From Brachyhypopomus gauderio (lineage: Eukaryota > Chordata > Actinopteri > Gymnotiformes > Hypopomidae), in NCBI RefSeq assembly GCF_052324685.1, contig NC_135220.1:12153139-12217138 (forward strand): 64,000 nucleotides of DNA, in the 5' to 3' direction. The notes below the pieces were generated by a model. That model saw only the letters and a program-made list of their open reading frames with translations, was not told the origin of the DNA and made no database searches. Below are positions 61,186 through 64,000 of this stretch, piece by piece (the first letter of the stretch is position 1; every line of letters begins with the position of its first letter). The translations under genes and the position numbers were made by a program.

Positions 61186-62515
61186 CTATTTTATGTATAT
61201 AGTGCCTTTAACAACTGACTGTCTCAAAGCAGTTTTACAAAGAGTCAGGTTAAGCATCACAGCGATGATGTAATCCGAGGCGTCACGCCACATTCTCACA
61301 GCACGATCCAATCAGGCAGCAGGGATGGACATGTTGCTCCGTACAGAGACAGACGATAAAACGTGCACAGAGCGCCTGCTAGTGCATGAAAATACACAGA
61401 TAAAACAGCACCAGTAAGAACCATGGTGCAACGTACCTGCAGTTAATGAGCTGACCTCATGACGTGGAGAGACAGCGAGGGACATGAGCAGAAGTAGCAC
61501 ACCACTGTCCAACACCAGACACAGGGGCAGACCTGCAGCTCGGAAGAGATGTTACAGCAACACCCAGGTCTCCAGACTGAGAGGGTGAGGCCTTGCGTTT
61601 ACAGCAGGGTATTCCAGAGCTGGAGGGGTTTGTAGGAGAAGGTTCCACTCCTGTTGCAGTTCTCACAATCCTGGGTCTTACTAAGGAGCTGACAGTTGCA
61701 TCCTTGGTGAATCATAATGGAAGATAGGTTTGCTTAGCTAAAATACAAAATAGTATTTTGTGGTTGGTATTGTTGCGCTTTAACCTTTTCTTACCTTAGC
61801 GCAGCGTGTTCGTTGATTGCAAAAAGAAAACATTACCAGTCTTGTCTTTATCCTTTGATTAAAAAATACACATAGGCCTATTAATTTAATACAGAGATCT
61901 CTGGAGAGCTCACATTACCTAATCATGTCACCCCATGTGCAGCTCTGAAGCTGTCTGCTCTTTTCACCATTATATATGCTTTCCTCTAAACATAGGAGCT
62001 GCACATTCCGTAGTTCAACCTACAGCTGTCTCTATTCTGGAAGCGTGGTCTTACTACCTGGCCTCACCACATAAGGTCACAGTGGGCCTTCTCTTACACA
62101 TCCCATTTTAGCCTACTGCAAACGCATGGAGTATTGGAAGTGTCACACAAGCGCTTACACCGTCATTCTTACTAACAAACAACTTGATCAATAATATAAT
62201 GTAAGCAAAACATATAGTGATTAATATTAGAGATTTGATTAATACTTTATGACTATTCAAAATATATAAATTATGATAAGCTGTTGATTCAATACTGTAA
62301 TGTAAACAAACTATGAAGGGATTAAGATGAAAATCACAACAGTATGAAAGTGTAACTGGCAGCCAGTGAACTGACCAACAAGACCAACAACTGAACTGTG
62401 ACCAACAAGATGAGATGTTTGGGTTTTAGGCAGGAGTCCAGCAATAGCATTCTGGACTGATGGAGGCTTGTTTAGACCCAGTCGGGAACGCAGTGCCATG
62501 ACACCAGAGCCATGT
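61186..62515. repeat. Dispersed fish repeat pieces
   Basis: The core tatatagtgcctttaacaac ... caaagcagttttaca (61196-61240), the middle part gcagggtattccagagctgg/ggttccactcctgttgcagt (about 61560-61690) and a late part ggcagccagtgaactg ... cattctggactgatggaggc (62355-62470) occur in this order in a common fish repeat. Here they are spread over 1.3 kb with unrelated sequence between them. Confidence 0.55.
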
Positions 62516-64000
62516 CAGAACTCTAACCCATGTTCATCGTTCACATGTGTATTTCAGCTTTGAAATTTCGTTTCCATAAGAGCTGCCCATTTCCAGCAAA
62601 TCTACAGGATCTCCATTTGGAACAGTAGGGGGCGACATTTCACATCACACCCACAACAACACACGAACACCAAAGTATACATATACACACTGCAGTAATG
62701 ATGACCCACATATATTACTACACACCCAATACTTTACTGATCCAACCACATATCTAACATACATAAACACACCACATTACTGGTCTACCCACATATACAA
62801 CACACTACGTTTATTTAAGCTTTGTCACATGGCACGTTATGCTGCTGGAAACACAAGGAAGAACGTGGTGGCACACAGTAGTCAGGTAGGCGTCGGTGTT
62901 TAAACGATGCTCAGTTGGTATGAGGGGCCCAGAGTGTACCAAGAAAATATCCTCCACACCATTACTACACCACCACCAGCAGCCTGAAGCGTTTAAACAG
63001 TGCTGGACGGGTTTGTGCTTTGCCAAGTTCTGACTCCACCATCCAAGAGTCACAGTAGAAATGAAGAATCATCAGAGCGGGAAATGTACTTGCAATCTCC
63101 TGTCCACTTGTAGTGAGTCCGTTCGTATTGTAGTCTCAGTCGTGTTTTGTATATGCACCCTACGTTGGAATAAGGACGCGACTCCATTTTGTGGAGAATT
63201 AAAGTTAGCAAAGTCCGTTTACTCAGGACTTGCAGGTCAACACCGCCCTTGTAGCACCGTGTCCTCGCATATTTCCTTATTTCCTGCAGGCACACAAAGG
63301 CGTGAAATTTCTCACGAACACCAATCCATTAAAAATAGATCTTGCAACAACTTAATGCTTACTGAATGATATTTTCGCATTTTAACGTGACGCAGACAGT
63401 TAGCGCGTCATTATGCTTGGAAAATTATATAATTTAAACAGTTATATCATAAGTAAATGTTCCGAATATTTTTTTTCAACACAGTGAACAATTTGTAGTG
63501 TCATAACTGTTGGTATTTTAAATATGTATTGTTATTATTATAAAAAGAAAATGTACATACAAATTTTTTAATTGACTGTTTGAGCCTCCGCCCAGGATCA
63601 TGTAATCTCATCAGACCTGGGATGTTTGCTTCCAGTGCCATTTATGTTGCCATGGCGACTGCACCGCCATGAAAGTCCCAATCTTAAACTGGAAACGATT
63701 TAGGCTCCACCGCTCGTTCATGCTCACTCGTGTTTTAAAGGAAATGAGAGTTAAATTAATCTGATTGGATACTGCGGCCGCACACCTAACCACACGTTGA
63801 TAACGTATGCTGTCTTACCCAACCTCTCTTTGTAATTTGTGTGCTGAACTAATGCTTCTGTCGCCGGTGTCTTGAAAATAGCATAGAGTTTTCCTGCCAA
63901 GCCCACACGTCCCTATACGACTTATTCCTGTATCCATAAAACTAGAGCCCTTCGTCTTTAGGGAACCAACGACTTTAACACGCACCCCACAGTACTGACC
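62516..64000. other. Right end of window, no gene recognised
   Basis: Unique-looking sequence. I see no exon with family resemblance. In human CD40LG follows VGLL1, but no TNF-type exon is visible here. Confidence 0.5.

Noticed and set aside
63050-63295. Minus-strand 81-aa ORF
   Set aside because: No recognisable domain, no splice context and low codon bias.
62516-64000. Cd40lg expected by synteny
   Set aside because: No TNF-homology exon or type II signal anchor could be read on either strand.

Overview
This window looks like a teleost fish chromosome. The genes are vertebrate, with short GT-AG introns. The spacers are very rich in CA/GT and GA microsatellites, G/C homopolymers and minisatellites. 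They also hold fish-type mobile elements: hAT elements with 8-bp target duplications, a tRNA-derived SINE, a Rex3-like LINE tail and a solo LTR. I cannot name the species.

Layout. (1) 858-2086, plus strand: the last four coding exons of a ryanodine receptor; the rest lies left of the window. (2) 3414-7559, minus strand: a complete 8-exon common cytokine-receptor gamma chain (il2rg type), convergent with the ryanodine receptor. (3) 7.6-17.6 kb: gene-free, with a 989-bp hAT element, two copies of one 155-bp MITE, a 347-bp palindromic MITE, a SINE and a 49-bp minisatellite. (4) 17642-29182, plus: slc9a6 (endosomal Na+/H+ exchanger NHE6), 16 exons, with minisatellites in several introns and a solo LTR inside one of them. 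(5) about 30.5-38.5 kb, plus: fhl1, a four-and-a-half-LIM protein of 280 residues, with a TATA promoter and a noncoding first exon. An unassigned coding-like ORF lies antisense in its first intron. (6) 41521-52738, plus: adgrg4 (GPR112), an adhesion GPCR with an N-terminal pentraxin/LamG domain, a Thr-rich repeat, SEA-like and GAIN/GPS regions and seven TM helices; 26 exons give about 1299 aa. (7) 54100-58198, plus: htatsf1 (Tat-SF1), two RRMs, one GC-AG intron, short C-tail. (8) 59362-60466, plus: vgll1 (vestigial-like, TEAD cofactor). (9) 60.5-64 kb: 3'UTR and repeats, no further gene recognised.

The order slc9a6-fhl1-adgrg4-htatsf1-vgll1, all on one strand, matches human Xq26.3. I recognise no map7d3 or brs3 between them. 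The genes are not a functional operon: they act in Ca2+ release, lymphocyte cytokine signalling, endosomal pH, muscle scaffolding, adhesion signalling, transcription/splicing and TEAD control. The exon chains of il2rg, slc9a6, fhl1, adgrg4, htatsf1 and vgll1 each close in frame from ATG to stop.

The most unusual feature is structural. Several intronic minisatellites begin or end at a splice site and carry copies of splice-site-like sequence in each unit (slc9a6 intron 5, fhl1 introns 1 and 3, htatsf1 intron after 55560). Several acceptors are preceded by long GT runs instead of a polypyrimidine tract. I found no clearly novel protein system; the antisense ORF near 32.3-32.6 kb is the best unexplained coding candidate.
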